A program made the translations under genes and the position numbers. DNA of 64,000 bases from Chitinophaga sp. LS1 (lineage in GTDB: Bacteria > Bacteroidota > Bacteroidia > Chitinophagales > Chitinophagaceae): NCBI RefSeq assembly GCF_034274695.1, contig NZ_CP128362.1:4218501-4282500 (forward strand), in the 5' to 3' direction. How positions within the stretch are numbered: position 1 is the stretch's first letter; the number at the start of each line of letters is the position of its first letter. Below the pieces are notes generated by a model. It ran no database searches and had not been told where the DNA came from. It saw only the letters and a program-made list of their open reading frames with translations. Positions 45,959 to 55,923 of the stretch are shown here, piece after piece.

Positions 45959-46555
45959 ATGGTTACAGCACTTCTTAACTATTTAATCAAACAATCGTCT
46001 ACACCTCTTTCAGATGTGGATAAACAGTTAATCCGAAAGGCATTTGTACCTAAGCAGTTTAAGAAAAGGCAGTTCTTATTACAGGAAGGCGAAATATGCA
46101 AATACATTTCGTTTATCGTAAAAGGGGCGGTCCGCCAATACACTGTCGACGATAAAGGAAATGAACGTGTACTGAATTTGGGTATAGAAAATTGGTGGAT
46201 GTCCGACAGAGAAAGCTACCACAAACAATCGCCTTCTATATACAACATAGATGCCTGGGAAGAAACCCAAGTGCTAATGCTACCTAAACTAGATGGGTGG
46301 TATGATAAAGTAAATGCTATTCCTGCATTTTGTGAAATGCGGAAAAAACTGGACGATGCCCATCACATGGCAATGCAGTGCAGATTAAATTCTGCAATCA
46401 ATAATACCGCAGAATATCGATATGATGAACTAGTTCAGAAATATCCAGAATTCCTGCAACGATTTCCACAACATATCATTGCCTCCTACTTAGGGATGAC
46501 TAAAGAAACACTTAGCCGTATTCGTAACCAACAGCCCAAAACTTTACACCCGTAA
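45959..46555 (+). CDS. Crp/Fnr-family transcriptional regulator
   Basis: 198 aa. cNMP-binding-like jelly roll (QFKKRQFLLQEGEICKYISF, VKGAVRQYTVDDKGNERVLN) and C-terminal winged helix (FPQHIIASYLGMTKETLSRI). This short Bacteroidota subgroup usually lacks the cAMP-binding residues; effector unknown. It lies divergent to a pirin remnant, the probable former target. Confidence 0.9.
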   Translation: MVTALLNYLIKQSSTPLSDVDKQLIRKAFVPKQFKKRQFLLQEGEICKYISFIVKGAVRQYTVDDKGNERVLNLGIENWWMSDRESYHKQSPSIYNIDAWEETQVLMLPKLDGWYDKVNAIPAFCEMRKKLDDAHHMAMQCRLNSAINNTAEYRYDELVQKYPEFLQRFPQHIIASYLGMTKETLSRIRNQQPKTLHP

Positions 46556-46669
46556 TACAAACATGCTGTTTTAAGTGTCTCGGTTGGTCATTTTTCTCAG
46601 AAAACAAACTTCGAACCACAGAACCGAATGTAATATTAGAGTTGATAAGCTCAGAAGAAGAGAAAAAAA

Positions 46670-46697
46670 GAAAGGTCGGAGAATTCTCCGACCTTTC
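46670..46697. terminator. 28-bp palindromic hairpin
   Basis: GAAAGGTCGGAGAA followed directly by its exact reverse complement. Lies 6 bases before R1 copy B and about 115 bases after the Crp/Fnr gene. Confidence 0.6.
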
Positions 46698-46703
46698 CAC
46701 TAG

Positions 46704-46759
46704 TGTGCCCAGTAGCGGTAAGTTTTCTAACCAGGTGTGTTTGATAATTAATAAATTGT
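46704..46759 (+). repeat. R1 repeat, copy B
   Basis: GTGCCCAGTAGCGGTAAG, TTTTCTAACCAGG and the AT-rich tail TTGATAATTAATAAATTGTA. Core and tail match copies C and D. Confidence 0.75.
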
Positions 46760-47092
46760 ATCAGCTATTCGTACTGAATATTCCTCATTTCCTATAAACT
46801 TGTATTTAAATTCTGCGTATTTAGCTCATTGTTTCTGCCGGCAAACTGGGGACACCCTGGTTTCGATCATTCATCCCCGCGACCTGTTATTGTGACTGGT
46901 TAAGATGCACAGGATAAAATATTGACGTCAGGTAGATCCCGGCATGTCCTTATATATGGATATTTATTTCCTGAAATGATCCTTGTCTTTGCGGCATAAA
47001 TCATCAACAATGCCCGATATAGAAAGAGTCATCGCCGTCTATGACAAAACAACCAAAGACTTCATTCCCCGGAAATGGCCTTTGTCTTAAGG
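46760..47092. other. Intergenic region between R1 copy B and the permease gene
   Basis: About 330 bases. A 26-codon plus-strand frame at 47010 (MPDIERVIAVYDKTT...) ends at the permease stop and has no recognised family. Nothing else seen. Confidence 0.35.
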
Positions 47093-49471
47093 CTATTCTT
47101 TTCTCAGGTTTGTCACAGGGTTCACTAATGCCGCTTTAATAGCCTGGTAGCTGACCGTTAATATTGCAATTGTGACTGACAATAAACACGCAAGCGCGAA
47201 TACCCACCAATGAATACTAACACGATATTCATAATCCTGTAACCATTTATACATACTCCAATATGATAATGGCGCTGCTATTAAAAATGAAATAATGACC
47301 AGCTTTACAAAATCTTTGGATAGTAAAGCCGTAATGCTGGTTACAGATGCGCCTAGCACTTTCCGCACACAAACTTCTTTTATCCTGTTTTCTGCCATAT
47401 ATGTAGCAAGGCCAAATAAGCCAAGGCAGGAAATAAAAATGGTAAGTCCTGAAAATAAAGCGGCTAAAATCCCCTGGCGCCGTTCATTATCGAACTTCTG
47501 CGCATATGCTTCATCCACGAACTTATACTCAAATGGATAGTCTGGGTTATATTTATTGAAAATAGCAGCTGCCTTTTTTATATTTTCAGTAGTTGCGTTA
47601 TTCCCATTTAGTTTTATCTGCATCACATTGAAGGTCATAAAGCGACTCTTAGCACCACATATCAATATGGGTCTTGTTCGCTCATAAGGGCTGGTAAGAA
47701 TAAAATCTTTAATAATCCCTACAATATGCCAGTCAATGCCAAGGTCACTTACTACTTTACCAAGAGGGTCTTTGAACTTCATTACTTTCAACGATGATTC
47801 GTTTATGATCAACCCTGTTGAATCGGAGGGGAATTTCTCCAAATCGAAATCACGGCCTTGTATAAATTGCAGGCCTGCTGTAACCCCCAATCCTTCATCA
47901 GATAAGTACCGATCGAAAGATGTCTTGTCATTTGGGTCTTTTCCTTCCCAGTCCTGTCCCCATCCATTACTCCACCTTTCAGTAAGGGGAGAATTTGTTT
48001 TTGTAACTGACTTCGCAATACCTGATTGAATCAATTCATTTTTTATCAATGTATAGTTCTTAGGTATATCTCCCGTCATGAAATGATAAACAAGATTGTC
48101 TTTATTATACCCGGTTGCCCGCTGACTAGCATAGTCTATCTGTTGTTTTACGATAATAGTACAAATAATAAGAATGATGGCACAGGTGAACTGCAATACA
48201 ACCAGCGTTTTTCTTGGTGTGATGAATGCATTTACTTTTTTAAACGTACCTTTCAATACCTTAACGGGTTGGAAAGATGATAAAAAAAATGCGGGATAAC
48301 TGCCGGCCAGTAAACCGGTGAATAAGATAAACCCGATAAATGCAATCCATGTATAGATATTACCAAAGTTTATGAATAGTTTTTTCTCCGTAAGCTGGTT
48401 GTAGCTGGGTAAGCTTATCTGAACAATAATGATAGCTGTAATGCCTGCCAGAAAAGTGATAAAAACAGATTCTCCGATAAACTGGGTTATGAGAGTGGTT
48501 TTTCCCGCACCCACTACTTTTCGTATCCCTACTTCCTTTGCCCGCTTTTCACTTTGTGCGGTACTCAGGTTCATAAAATTGATGCATGCAATCAATAATA
48601 TCAGACCCGCGATGATGCCAAATATTCTGACGAATGTACTACGCCCTCCGTTGTCTTCCACACCATTAGTGAAGCTTGAATGTAAGCGCCAGCGGGTAAG
48701 GGGATAAATAAACATTTCCCATTTCATCATCTTGGCTTCGCTATTGTAATGCTGTTTTAATTCTTTTATTTTAGTAGCGACAGCATTAAAGTTAGAATTT
48801 GGATTTAGCAATACATAAGTACGGGTGCTGTTATCGTTCCAGCCTAATTCCTGTCCCTCTCCGTAATTTAAAGATGACCAGGGCAGTAAGTATTCAAAAT
48901 TAAACCTTGTATTGTCAGGCAAATCTTTTAGAATACCCGTAACTGTGAAATTCTCTTTATTCTCAATTTTAATAATTTTCCCCATAGCCTCTTCATGGCC
49001 GAATAAACTTTTAGCTGTTTTTTCAGTGAGCACTATGGAATGCACATCATTCAATGCCGTAGAAGGATTGCCTTTCAGCATCGGAAAGCTGAACACCTGG
49101 AGAAAACCAGTATCAACGGTAGCTCCCGACTTCATTATTTTTTTATCATCAACTGAAAAAAGGGAATTACCATTCATCTTTACTCTTACTGCGTGCGCTA
49201 CTTCAGGTACATCTTTTTCAAGGGCAGGGCCCGTCAATGAGGCTACGGAATTCCAGCAGGTGATCTTACCTTCAATTGGTACGCGATTCCACACCTCGTA
49301 TATCCTGTCTTTATGCTCATGAAACTCATCATAGCTTTCTTCGTTTTGTATCCACAGCATAATGAGTATTGCAGCAGCCATGCCAATTGCAAGGCCTATA
49401 ATGTTAATTGCAGAAAAGCCTTTATTACGCAGAAGATTCCGGTAAATGAGTTTGAAAAAATTTCTAACCAT
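47093..49471 (-). CDS. FtsX/MacB-type ABC transporter permease
   Basis: 792 aa, Bacteroidota double form with two FtsX modules. N-terminal span IIGLAIGMAAAILIMLWIQ, a MacB-type periplasmic domain (YDEFHEHKDRIYEVW, SIVLTEKTAKSLFGHEEAMG), then EKRAKEVGIRKVVGAGK. A second module ends with NRIKEVCVRKVLGASV and spans near the C-terminus. Such proteins often act in efflux or envelope stress. No ATPase partner lies adjacent. Confidence 0.9.
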   Translation of the reverse strand: MVRNFFKLIYRNLLRNKGFSAINIIGLAIGMAAAILIMLWIQNEESYDEFHEHKDRIYEVWNRVPIEGKITCWNSVASLTGPALEKDVPEVAHAVRVKMNGNSLFSVDDKKIMKSGATVDTGFLQVFSFPMLKGNPSTALNDVHSIVLTEKTAKSLFGHEEAMGKIIKIENKENFTVTGILKDLPDNTRFNFEYLLPWSSLNYGEGQELGWNDNSTRTYVLLNPNSNFNAVATKIKELKQHYNSEAKMMKWEMFIYPLTRWRLHSSFTNGVEDNGGRSTFVRIFGIIAGLILLIACINFMNLSTAQSEKRAKEVGIRKVVGAGKTTLITQFIGESVFITFLAGITAIIIVQISLPSYNQLTEKKLFINFGNIYTWIAFIGFILFTGLLAGSYPAFFLSSFQPVKVLKGTFKKVNAFITPRKTLVVLQFTCAIILIICTIIVKQQIDYASQRATGYNKDNLVYHFMTGDIPKNYTLIKNELIQSGIAKSVTKTNSPLTERWSNGWGQDWEGKDPNDKTSFDRYLSDEGLGVTAGLQFIQGRDFDLEKFPSDSTGLIINESSLKVMKFKDPLGKVVSDLGIDWHIVGIIKDFILTSPYERTRPILICGAKSRFMTFNVMQIKLNGNNATTENIKKAAAIFNKYNPDYPFEYKFVDEAYAQKFDNERRQGILAALFSGLTIFISCLGLFGLATYMAENRIKEVCVRKVLGASVTSITALLSKDFVKLVIISFLIAAPLSYWSMYKWLQDYEYRVSIHWWVFALACLLSVTIAILTVSYQAIKAALVNPVTNLRKE

Positions 49472-49892
49472 GATATATCAATTCATTCGTTGAAATGTAA
49501 CAAGCAGGATTTGGGGAAACTATAGGCCAAGACAATGCCAGATAATTATATGATTGATTTACAACTAAGTATAATGGTGTCATAAAAGCCGGCTTGTTCA
49601 TTTTCAATTCGAAATCGTCCGATTCTGAACACGGTCTGAAGATAAGATTTAAACCGGGTTAATGTGATCATCATAACGGAAAGGAAGAGAAGCTTAAAGA
49701 ACACAGCCTGAGATAGAAAAATTTTCAGCGGAAGCGTTTAATGAGATAAAGGCAGAATTATCAAATGGATTTGCAACAATTTCTGCTTGTCATGCTACTT
49801 GTCAATAATAGTGGTAGAATGCGTTAAAACCTGTGATTTATTGATAAGAACAAACTAAAAAAGGCTCCTTAATCATCGATTACAGAGCCTTA
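49472..49892. other. Intergenic region upstream of the permease gene
   Basis: About 420 bases, no gene seen on either strand. At the right end AAGGCTC / GAGCCTT (about 49860-49892) forms a short hairpin just before R1 copy C. Confidence 0.4.
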
Positions 49893-49948
49893 GGTGCCCA
49901 GTAGCGGTAAGTTCTCGAACCAATTATTATTGATAATGAAAAAATTGT
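49893..49948 (+). repeat. R1 repeat, copy C
   Basis: GGTGCCCAGTAGCGGTAAG, TTCTCGAACCA and an AT-rich tail with TTGATAATGAAAAAATTGT. Preceded by the AAGGCTC / GAGCCTT hairpin, as the other copies are by their own hairpins. Confidence 0.75.
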
Positions 49949-49965
49949 CTTAATCCCATTCCCGC

Positions 49966-50214
49966 ATGATTCAGTTGTTAAGTTTCAAGACATCCGCTGT
50001 AGCAGAAGAGTATTCTACCAATGGTACATGGACCAGGAAATCTGGTGCTACTATTACTACTAACGGAACCTGGGTTCTGAACGGCAATAAAGTAACTGCC
50101 ACAATAGGTAATGTAATTGTAACCAACACGATCAATATCCTGTGTACAGGTCAATTGGCGCTGTTGATGGATCCGATCAATGGCAGGGGGGATAGGAGAA
50201 TTTCATCAAAGTAA
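49966..50214 (+). CDS. Short lipocalin-like fragment, possibly a remnant
   Basis: 82 aa. The repeated pattern NGTWTRKSGATITTNGTWVL then NGNKVTATIGN resembles strands of small lipocalin-like secreted proteins of Bacteroidota. No signal peptide and no full barrel, so probably a fragment of a longer gene. The first 10 residues may not be translated. Confidence 0.4.
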   Translation: MIQLLSFKTSAVAEEYSTNGTWTRKSGATITTNGTWVLNGNKVTATIGNVIVTNTINILCTGQLALLMDPINGRGDRRISSK

Positions 50215-50514
50215 CCCAATAACCAATAATTGATACAACTACCGCCTTAAATTTTTTAGGGTGGCTTTTTATTTTCGGGTAGTCTGTAAGAGAATAGTCA
50301 CCTACTTCTAAAAATAAACAGCGGTCATTTTTGAACTTTTTCATTCGCTGAATACTTTTTCTTTGCAGAAAATTGCCTGCCGATCTGTGCATGCAGCTGA
50401 AATGCTTAACCGGGTTAACATAAATAAGTTTGTTAATTGGGTTATTTGGAATAAGTTTAATGACTGTCTGATTGACAATTTTACTTATTTTCCATTAAAG
50501 ACCACCCTCATGTT

Positions 50515-53127
50515 ATGAAAAAACTAATCGTATTTATTGGATTATTTGTTGCCGGATCTTCCCTGGGCCAGCAGTATAAGAGTTTTCCTATGTGGGATTA
50601 CACGCTGCCTGTGGAGCAACGTGTCAATGATCTGGTTCACCGGTTGACGCTGGAAGAAAAGGTGGGGCAGATGGTCAATGCGGCTCCTGCTATCACCCAT
50701 CTCGGTATACCAGCCTATGACTGGTGGAATGAAACGCTTCATGGCGTTGCCCGTACTCCTTATCACGTTACTTCTTATCCGCAGGCCATTGCCATGGCTG
50801 CCACCTGGGATACTGCTGCTTTGTTCCTGATGGCAGATTATTCGGCCACCGAGGGCAGGGCCATTTATAACAGGGCTACGGCTGAGGGAAAGAACAATGA
50901 ACGGTATATGGGGTTAACCTACTGGACACCCAATATCAATATATTTCGTGATCCCCGTTGGGGCAGGGGACAGGAGACCTACGGAGAGGACCCCTACCTG
51001 ACCGCTAAACTGGGAGCTGCATTTGTACGCGGACTGCAGGGCGATGATCCCATATACCTGAAGGCTGCTGCCTGCGCCAAACATTTTGCTGTACACAGCG
51101 GTCCGGAACCCAGCCGGCATTCCGATGATATTCATCCTTCGCTGCATGATCTCTGGGATACTTACCTGCCTGCTTTTCATGAACTGGTTGTGAATGCGGG
51201 TGTTGCCGGCGTAATGTGCGCATACAATGCCGTAGATGGTCAGCCTTGCTGTGGAAATGATCTGCTGATGACCAACATTCTGCGAAGGCAATGGAAGTTC
51301 ACCGGTTATGTAACCAGCGATTGCTGGGCACTGGATGATTTTTTCAAATACCATAAGACCCATAAGGATGCTACGGCAGCAGCAGCAGATGCCCTCATTC
51401 ATTCAACAGATATTGAGTGCGGCACCTCGGTCTACTATTCGCTGATCAATGCAGTAAAAACCGGGTTGATCAGCGAAGCTCAGCTGGATACTTCTCTCAG
51501 TAGATTATTCACCATACGGTACCGGCTGGGTTTGTTCGACCCTGTATCACAGGTTAGGTATGCACAAACGCCCGATTCAGTACTGGAAAGCCCGGAGCAT
51601 GATGCCCATGCCCTGAAAATGGCCAGGGAATCCATTGTTCTGCTGAAAAACTCGGAAGGCATACTACCGCTTAGTAAAAAGATAAAAAAGATAGCGGTGA
51701 TAGGGCCCAATGCTGATAATAAAATAGCAGTTCTTGGCAACTATAACGGAACCCCCTCCCGGGTAGTGACCGTTGTGGAAGGGATCAGGGAAAAGCTGGG
51801 TCCGGACGTAACACTTATCTACGAAAAGGCGATCAATCATACTAACGATACCCTGCTGAATTACCGGGATATTACCGCTATGCTATCCTTTAAAGGGAGT
51901 CCTGGGGTGCAGGCAGCGTATTTTGACAATGAGCGGCTGGAGGGTACACCCCTGCAGACCCTCATCGAAAAGGATATTGACCATTACTGGGCGGAAGGAC
52001 AGACACCTGCACCTAACCTGAAGACCATCCATTATTCAGCCAGGTATACCACCTTTCTGAAAGCAGCAGCAACGGAGATAATGAATTTTGAGATAGATGG
52101 AGATGACGGCTATCGCCTGTTTATCAATGACTCTTTGATCGTTGATGCCTGGACAAAGAACCGCTGGGGTGCAAGACCCTTTGTATTATCTGCCAGGAAA
52201 GACAGCAGCTACAAAATCGTGGTTGAATTTCATCAGAATGAGGGCAATGCCTTTATCCGGGTAAAAGCCGGCGACAGGGTAAAAACTGACTTTGCTGCTT
52301 TGGCAGGAAGGCTGAAGGATATAGATGCCATCATTTTTGCCGGCGGTATCTCACCGCAACTGGAAGGAGAAGAGATGCCTGTAAGTGTGCCGGGGTTTGA
52401 CGGTGGTGACCGCACTTCCATTATGTTGCCCAAGGTACAGACAGCGCTGCTGAAAGCCTTACAGCAAACCGGTAAACCGGTCGTTTTTGTGATGATGACC
52501 GGCAGCGCTATTGCTATTCCTGAAGAGGAGGTGAAGCTACCTGCCATTATCAACGCCTGGTATGGAGGGCAGCGGGCAGGTACTGCTATTGCGGATGTAC
52601 TTTTTGGTGATTATAATCCTTCGGGACGCCTGCCGGTGACGTTCTATGCATCAGATAAAGATCTGCGTTCTTTCACAGACTATTCTATGCAGAACAGGAC
52701 TTACCGCTATTTCAGGGGGAAGCCTTTATATCCATTTGGGTATGGATTAAGCTACACTCATTTCTCTTATAGTGAGCTAAAGGTGGCAGAAAGTGTCCGC
52801 AAAGGGACGCCGGTCAGTATCAGTGTATTGTTGACTAATACAGGGCAATTTGATGGGGATGAGGTGGTACAGCTCTATGTAAGTCACCCCGGGGTGGCAA
52901 ATGCACCTGTAAGGGCATTAAAAGGTTTTCAGCGCATATCGTTGAAACATGGTGAAAGTAAAAAAGTATCATTTACATTAACGACAGAAGATCTTTCTCT
53001 GGTTGATGACAATGGAATACGATATCAACCTGGAGGAAAAACAGTGATCAGTATAGGAGGAGGACAACCGGGGCAGGCGCATGGAGGTATGAATAAGGTG
53101 TTATTGCATACGGTGATGGTCCGGTAG
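50515..53127 (+). CDS. Glycoside hydrolase family 3 enzyme with PA14 insert
   Basis: 870 aa. Signal peptide (LIVFIGLFVAGSSLGQQ). GH3 N-terminal barrel with AKHFAVHSGPE and the nucleophile D269 in YVTSDCWALDDF; GH3 C-terminal domain (ESIVLLKNSEGILPL). A PA14 domain is inserted at about 460-590 (YFDNERLEG, DGDDGYRLFINDSLIVD) and a fibronectin-III-like domain ends the chain. This form is typical of beta-glucosidases and beta-xylosidases that act on plant polysaccharides. Monocistronic, with a strong terminator. Confidence 0.93.
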   Translation: MKKLIVFIGLFVAGSSLGQQYKSFPMWDYTLPVEQRVNDLVHRLTLEEKVGQMVNAAPAITHLGIPAYDWWNETLHGVARTPYHVTSYPQAIAMAATWDTAALFLMADYSATEGRAIYNRATAEGKNNERYMGLTYWTPNINIFRDPRWGRGQETYGEDPYLTAKLGAAFVRGLQGDDPIYLKAAACAKHFAVHSGPEPSRHSDDIHPSLHDLWDTYLPAFHELVVNAGVAGVMCAYNAVDGQPCCGNDLLMTNILRRQWKFTGYVTSDCWALDDFFKYHKTHKDATAAAADALIHSTDIECGTSVYYSLINAVKTGLISEAQLDTSLSRLFTIRYRLGLFDPVSQVRYAQTPDSVLESPEHDAHALKMARESIVLLKNSEGILPLSKKIKKIAVIGPNADNKIAVLGNYNGTPSRVVTVVEGIREKLGPDVTLIYEKAINHTNDTLLNYRDITAMLSFKGSPGVQAAYFDNERLEGTPLQTLIEKDIDHYWAEGQTPAPNLKTIHYSARYTTFLKAAATEIMNFEIDGDDGYRLFINDSLIVDAWTKNRWGARPFVLSARKDSSYKIVVEFHQNEGNAFIRVKAGDRVKTDFAALAGRLKDIDAIIFAGGISPQLEGEEMPVSVPGFDGGDRTSIMLPKVQTALLKALQQTGKPVVFVMMTGSAIAIPEEEVKLPAIINAWYGGQRAGTAIADVLFGDYNPSGRLPVTFYASDKDLRSFTDYSMQNRTYRYFRGKPLYPFGYGLSYTHFSYSELKVAESVRKGTPVSISVLLTNTGQFDGDEVVQLYVSHPGVANAPVRALKGFQRISLKHGESKKVSFTLTTEDLSLVDDNGIRYQPGGKTVISIGGGQPGQAHGGMNKVLLHTVMVR

Positions 53128-53144
53128 GTTGAAAAATTTAAAAT

Positions 53145-53188
53145 GGGGCTGACCCAAAAAGTCAAAAAGGGCTTTTTGGGTCAGCCCC
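53145..53188 (+). terminator. Terminator of the GH3 gene
   Basis: Arms GGGGCTGACCCAAAAAG and CTTTTTGGGTCAGCCCC, 17 bp perfect, loop of 10, followed closely by a T run. Confidence 0.88.
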
Positions 53189-53196
53189 GCATTTTT

Positions 53197-53254
53197 TGTG
53201 CCCAGTAGCGGTAAGTTTTCGAACCAAATTACATTGATTATTAATAAATTATGC
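53197..53254 (+). repeat. R1 repeat, copy D
   Basis: TGTGCCCAGTAGCGGTAAG, TTTTCGAACCA and the tail TTGATTATTAATAAATTATG. Begins 8 bases after the terminator hairpin. Confidence 0.78.
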
Positions 53255-53283
53255 CAGTGGTAATGGTAAATGCATCCTCAATT

Positions 53284-53727
53284 TCATAAATCAGACATTC
53301 TTCTAATAATTAATGACCCATATGGAATAGTCTTCAAGTAGCTGATATTCCAGCGATTTTTATCTACGGCCGTCATATCTGCCAGGGGGAGCTTGAACCG
53401 TTTCTTATCAGAAATCCTGGTGACTTTTGCAAATAATCCATATTCTTCATCATAATAAGAATCAAAACTTGTCATATTGAATATGTCAGTATAAGACGGA
53501 CGAGTTTTCTTTAATGTCTCGTATTCCTCTTTTTCTCCCGGACCGAAAATGTAATACTCTTCCCATTTAAAATCTTCAATTCCGGTGATGTGAAGGGGTA
53601 ACTTTAAGTTTGATTCCAGGTATGACTTGTAGAACAAAAGTGTTTCAATTCGCCTGGAAGTGTCTTCAAAACTATTTTTAAATATCTGTTCAATCCTTTC
53701 TTCGCTTTTCTTAAATCCATTACTCAT
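53284..53727 (-). CDS. Hypothetical protein with a calcium-binding-like fold pattern
   Basis: 147 aa from the second ATG (MSNGFKKSEERIEQ); an ATG 15 bases earlier is also possible. The C-terminal half reads DEEYGLFAKVTRISDKKRFK, LPLADMTAVDK, a pattern I have seen in small proteins often linked to toxin-immunity arrays, but I cannot name the family with certainty. It is the last gene of an operon that also holds the split gene and a primase/helicase. Confidence 0.65.
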   Translation of the reverse strand: MSNGFKKSEERIEQIFKNSFEDTSRRIETLLFYKSYLESNLKLPLHITGIEDFKWEEYYIFGPGEKEEYETLKKTRPSYTDIFNMTSFDSYYDEEYGLFAKVTRISDKKRFKLPLADMTAVDKNRWNISYLKTIPYGSLIIRRMSDL

Positions 53728-53728
53728 G

Positions 53729-54100
53729 TCATTTATTTTCAAACTTGTTAAGTTCCTGGCAAAGTGAATACATCAGTGAGAAAGCAGTACAGCCATTGGT
53801 AGCAATATCGATTATAGAGTAATTTTCATATGTCCACATTATCATTAAATCATTATTATCGTCACTAATCTCAAATTTGCCTAATTGAGGTAATGCTAAA
53901 AGGTATGTATTTACATTATCCGGCAATGAAATCATAAAGTCCTCCTGATCCTCAATGGTCATTTGCAAATAGATTCCCTCCCAGTTGATACCAATTTGAA
54001 GCATAATGGATGCAGGTTCATTATACGCATGAATAAAAAGCATATTAACCATATCCTTCCATTCGGCATGAGTCCACTGTTGTAAAGTTTGGTTATACCC
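53729..54100 (-). pseudogene. C-terminal half of a gene split by IS21 insertion
   Basis: On the minus strand the frame runs GYNQTLQQWTHAEWKDMVNM, LFIHAYNEPASIMLQIG and on to the stop. Its 5' end meets the IS21 element at the duplicated ATACCC. Removing the element joins it in frame to the half at 60299-60538: ...LLAEWSGY + NQTLQQW.... The whole protein would be 173-201 aa. Family unknown. The half from the internal ATG at 54052 (107 aa) might still be translated. Confidence 0.8.
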
Positions 54101-54178
54101 TGTCTAATACGGTGATATTGGGCCAGTTAAAACGGTTGATGTAGGGCCACCTAAAACGGAGTCATTGGGCCACTTTCC
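54101..54178 (-). repeat. IS21 left end with three terminal boxes
   Basis: Three boxes with TTGGGCC or GGGCCA and ACGG at constant spacing: TGATATTGGGCCAG, TGTAGGGCCACC, TCATTGGGCCAC. Probable IstA binding sites. Confidence 0.75.
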
Positions 54179-54206
54179 AATGCAATTTTACGGTAATGAT
54201 TTGATA

Positions 54207-54944
54207 TTAGTCACTTAGCTTCTTCTTTTTTCTAAATGATTCTCCTGTTAGAGCTATTCGATGAGACGAGTAAACCAGTCTATCTAAAATCGCGTCGGCC
54301 ATTGTGCTCTCTCCAATTAAGCCATGCCATTGATCGACGGGTATCTGGGTTGCGATAATAGTCGCCTTCTTTTCATATCGCTCTTCAATCAGATCGAGCA
54401 GAGTACTTCCCGCAGCCTGGTCAACAGTAGTCAATAAGAAGTCATCTAACATTATCAGGGGGATTTTAGCTATAGCTTTTATTAACTTGGAGTAGGTCCC
54501 ATCTAATCGTGCCAGTTTGGCTTTGTCCAGTAATCTTGCCACCGGATAATATTGTGTCCGATATAAAAACTGGCAAGCTCTCGTTGCCAGGCAGTGTCCG
54601 AGGAATGATTTTCCGGACCCAGTGGGACCTGTAATGATTATATTTTCTGATCTTTCCAGGAACTGTAGTGTAAGCAGCCGTTCTATAACATTCCTATCCA
54701 GGTTTCGGTTGCTTTGGTAATCTATATTTTGAGGTGAGGCAACCTGTTTAAATCCCGCTTTCTTAATCAGCCCATCTATCTTGCTTTTTTGCCTGTGTTC
54801 CCATTCGGTATCAATCAAAAGAGTAAGGAACTCATCTGTGGTATAATTGTTATAAAGATGATCTGATAGTGCCTGGTGGTATAGTCCTGCCATGGCTTTC
54901 ATATGCATGCGATGCATTTTTTCTATTGTACTGTTTTCATTCAT
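54207..54944 (-). CDS. istB: IS21-family helper ATPase IstB
   Basis: 245 aa. AAA+ ATPase with Walker A GPTGSGKS (106-113), Walker B PLIMLDDFLL, and an IstB N-terminal part (LSDHLYNNYTTDEFLTLLID). It assists the IstA transposase. Lies 29 bases after the istA C-terminal part, intact. Confidence 0.92.
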   Translation of the reverse strand: MNENSTIEKMHRMHMKAMAGLYHQALSDHLYNNYTTDEFLTLLIDTEWEHRQKSKIDGLIKKAGFKQVASPQNIDYQSNRNLDRNVIERLLTLQFLERSENIIITGPTGSGKSFLGHCLATRACQFLYRTQYYPVARLLDKAKLARLDGTYSKLIKAIAKIPLIMLDDFLLTTVDQAAGSTLLDLIEERYEKKATIIATQIPVDQWHGLIGESTMADAILDRLVYSSHRIALTGESFRKKKKLSD

Positions 54945-54973
54945 ATAGTTTGATTTGATGATAAAACTGTGTG

Positions 54974-55763
54974 TTACTTATATTCAGAAGCTCCGCGGAT
55001 ATTGCTGTGAGGAGGAATACAATAGTTCTCAACAGAAGGTTCTTCTTCTTTGTCAAGCCCATGTTTCAAGATTTTTTCTATAGTGTAAAAACTGGCTTTA
55101 TGGTATTCCAGCGCGCGGAGGCAGGCTTTCTCCAACCTTTGATTAGTATAATCACGCCCCAAAGCAAGAATGCCCTGGCATTGTTTATAACCAATTTCCG
55201 GATAAGCATATTGTGATATCAACCTCCTTATGTATTCTATAGCTGATGGTCCTACTTTTGTTGCCTGATCTTCGAAGAACTGTGGGCTCCAGGAGTTGTA
55301 TGCCTGATGAGTAGATGGCAGGTGATCAGCAATTGTAGTATAATATCCTGGTTTAAAGGAGCGCTTATGGCTGGTTATCCTTGTATGGTTGTAAAAGATC
55401 TCGACTATGTCCTGGTTATATTGAACTTCGACCTGCAATCCCTGATATCGGTATGGAACACTGTAATAGTTTTTGTCCTCACTAAGGTATATAAAAGAGG
55501 TCTTTTGAACCTTTGCTCTTTTATATTGTCTTAATTGGTACTCTCCTGTGGGTAAGGGTTGTAACCATTCTTTTTCTGTATCAATAAACTCTTGCCTCCT
55601 GGTGCTGCCGCCATGAGAAAATAATAAATCATTATATCTTATCAGAAGCTTACTGATATGTTCATTGAGGTCTGTTAGTGAGAAGTAAATATCCTTTGAT
55701 AGAGGATAATAGATGCGCTGGTAAACCAGTTCCACAGCGCGCTCAACCAATGCCTTATCCTGC
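54974..55763 (-). pseudogene. istA: IstA transposase, C-terminal part
   Basis: The frame (QDKALVERAVELVYQRIYYP...) continues the IstA chain that stops at the RIT element on the other side. The first Met in this piece is not a real start; the 258-residue frame from 55750 begins at TTG. The C-terminal IstA domain (LPTGEYQLRQYKRAKVQKTS) is complete. Confidence 0.88.
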
Positions 55764-55778
55764 TTATGTAAATATTTA

Positions 55779-55819
55779 CATCCGCAGGATTATGGAAACA
55801 AATATGTTATGTAAACTTT
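55779..55819 (+). repeat. RIT left inverted repeat
   Basis: Perfect 41-bp match to the complement of 59236-59276; inner end GTTATGTAAACTTT. A second, inverted box AAAGTTTACATAA lies at 55858-55870, 38 bases further in, giving a pair of facing recombinase sites. Confidence 0.88.
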
Positions 55820-55923
55820 GCGACTAAGATCCACTGTTTACAGCCATATCCTGCACTAAAAGTTTACATAATATTATCTTCTACATGGGTTAGTAATGTC
55901 ACTTCCCCTTAAAAGATAATATT

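Noticed and set aside
47010..47091. 26-codon frame MPDIERVIAVYDKTT...
   Set aside because: Too short, no family that I can support, and runs into the end of the permease gene.
50177..50392. 71-aa minus-strand frame before the GH3 gene
   Set aside because: No recognisable family and overlaps the lipocalin-like fragment; the 300-base gap 50215-50514 otherwise shows nothing but a weak AT-rich hairpin.
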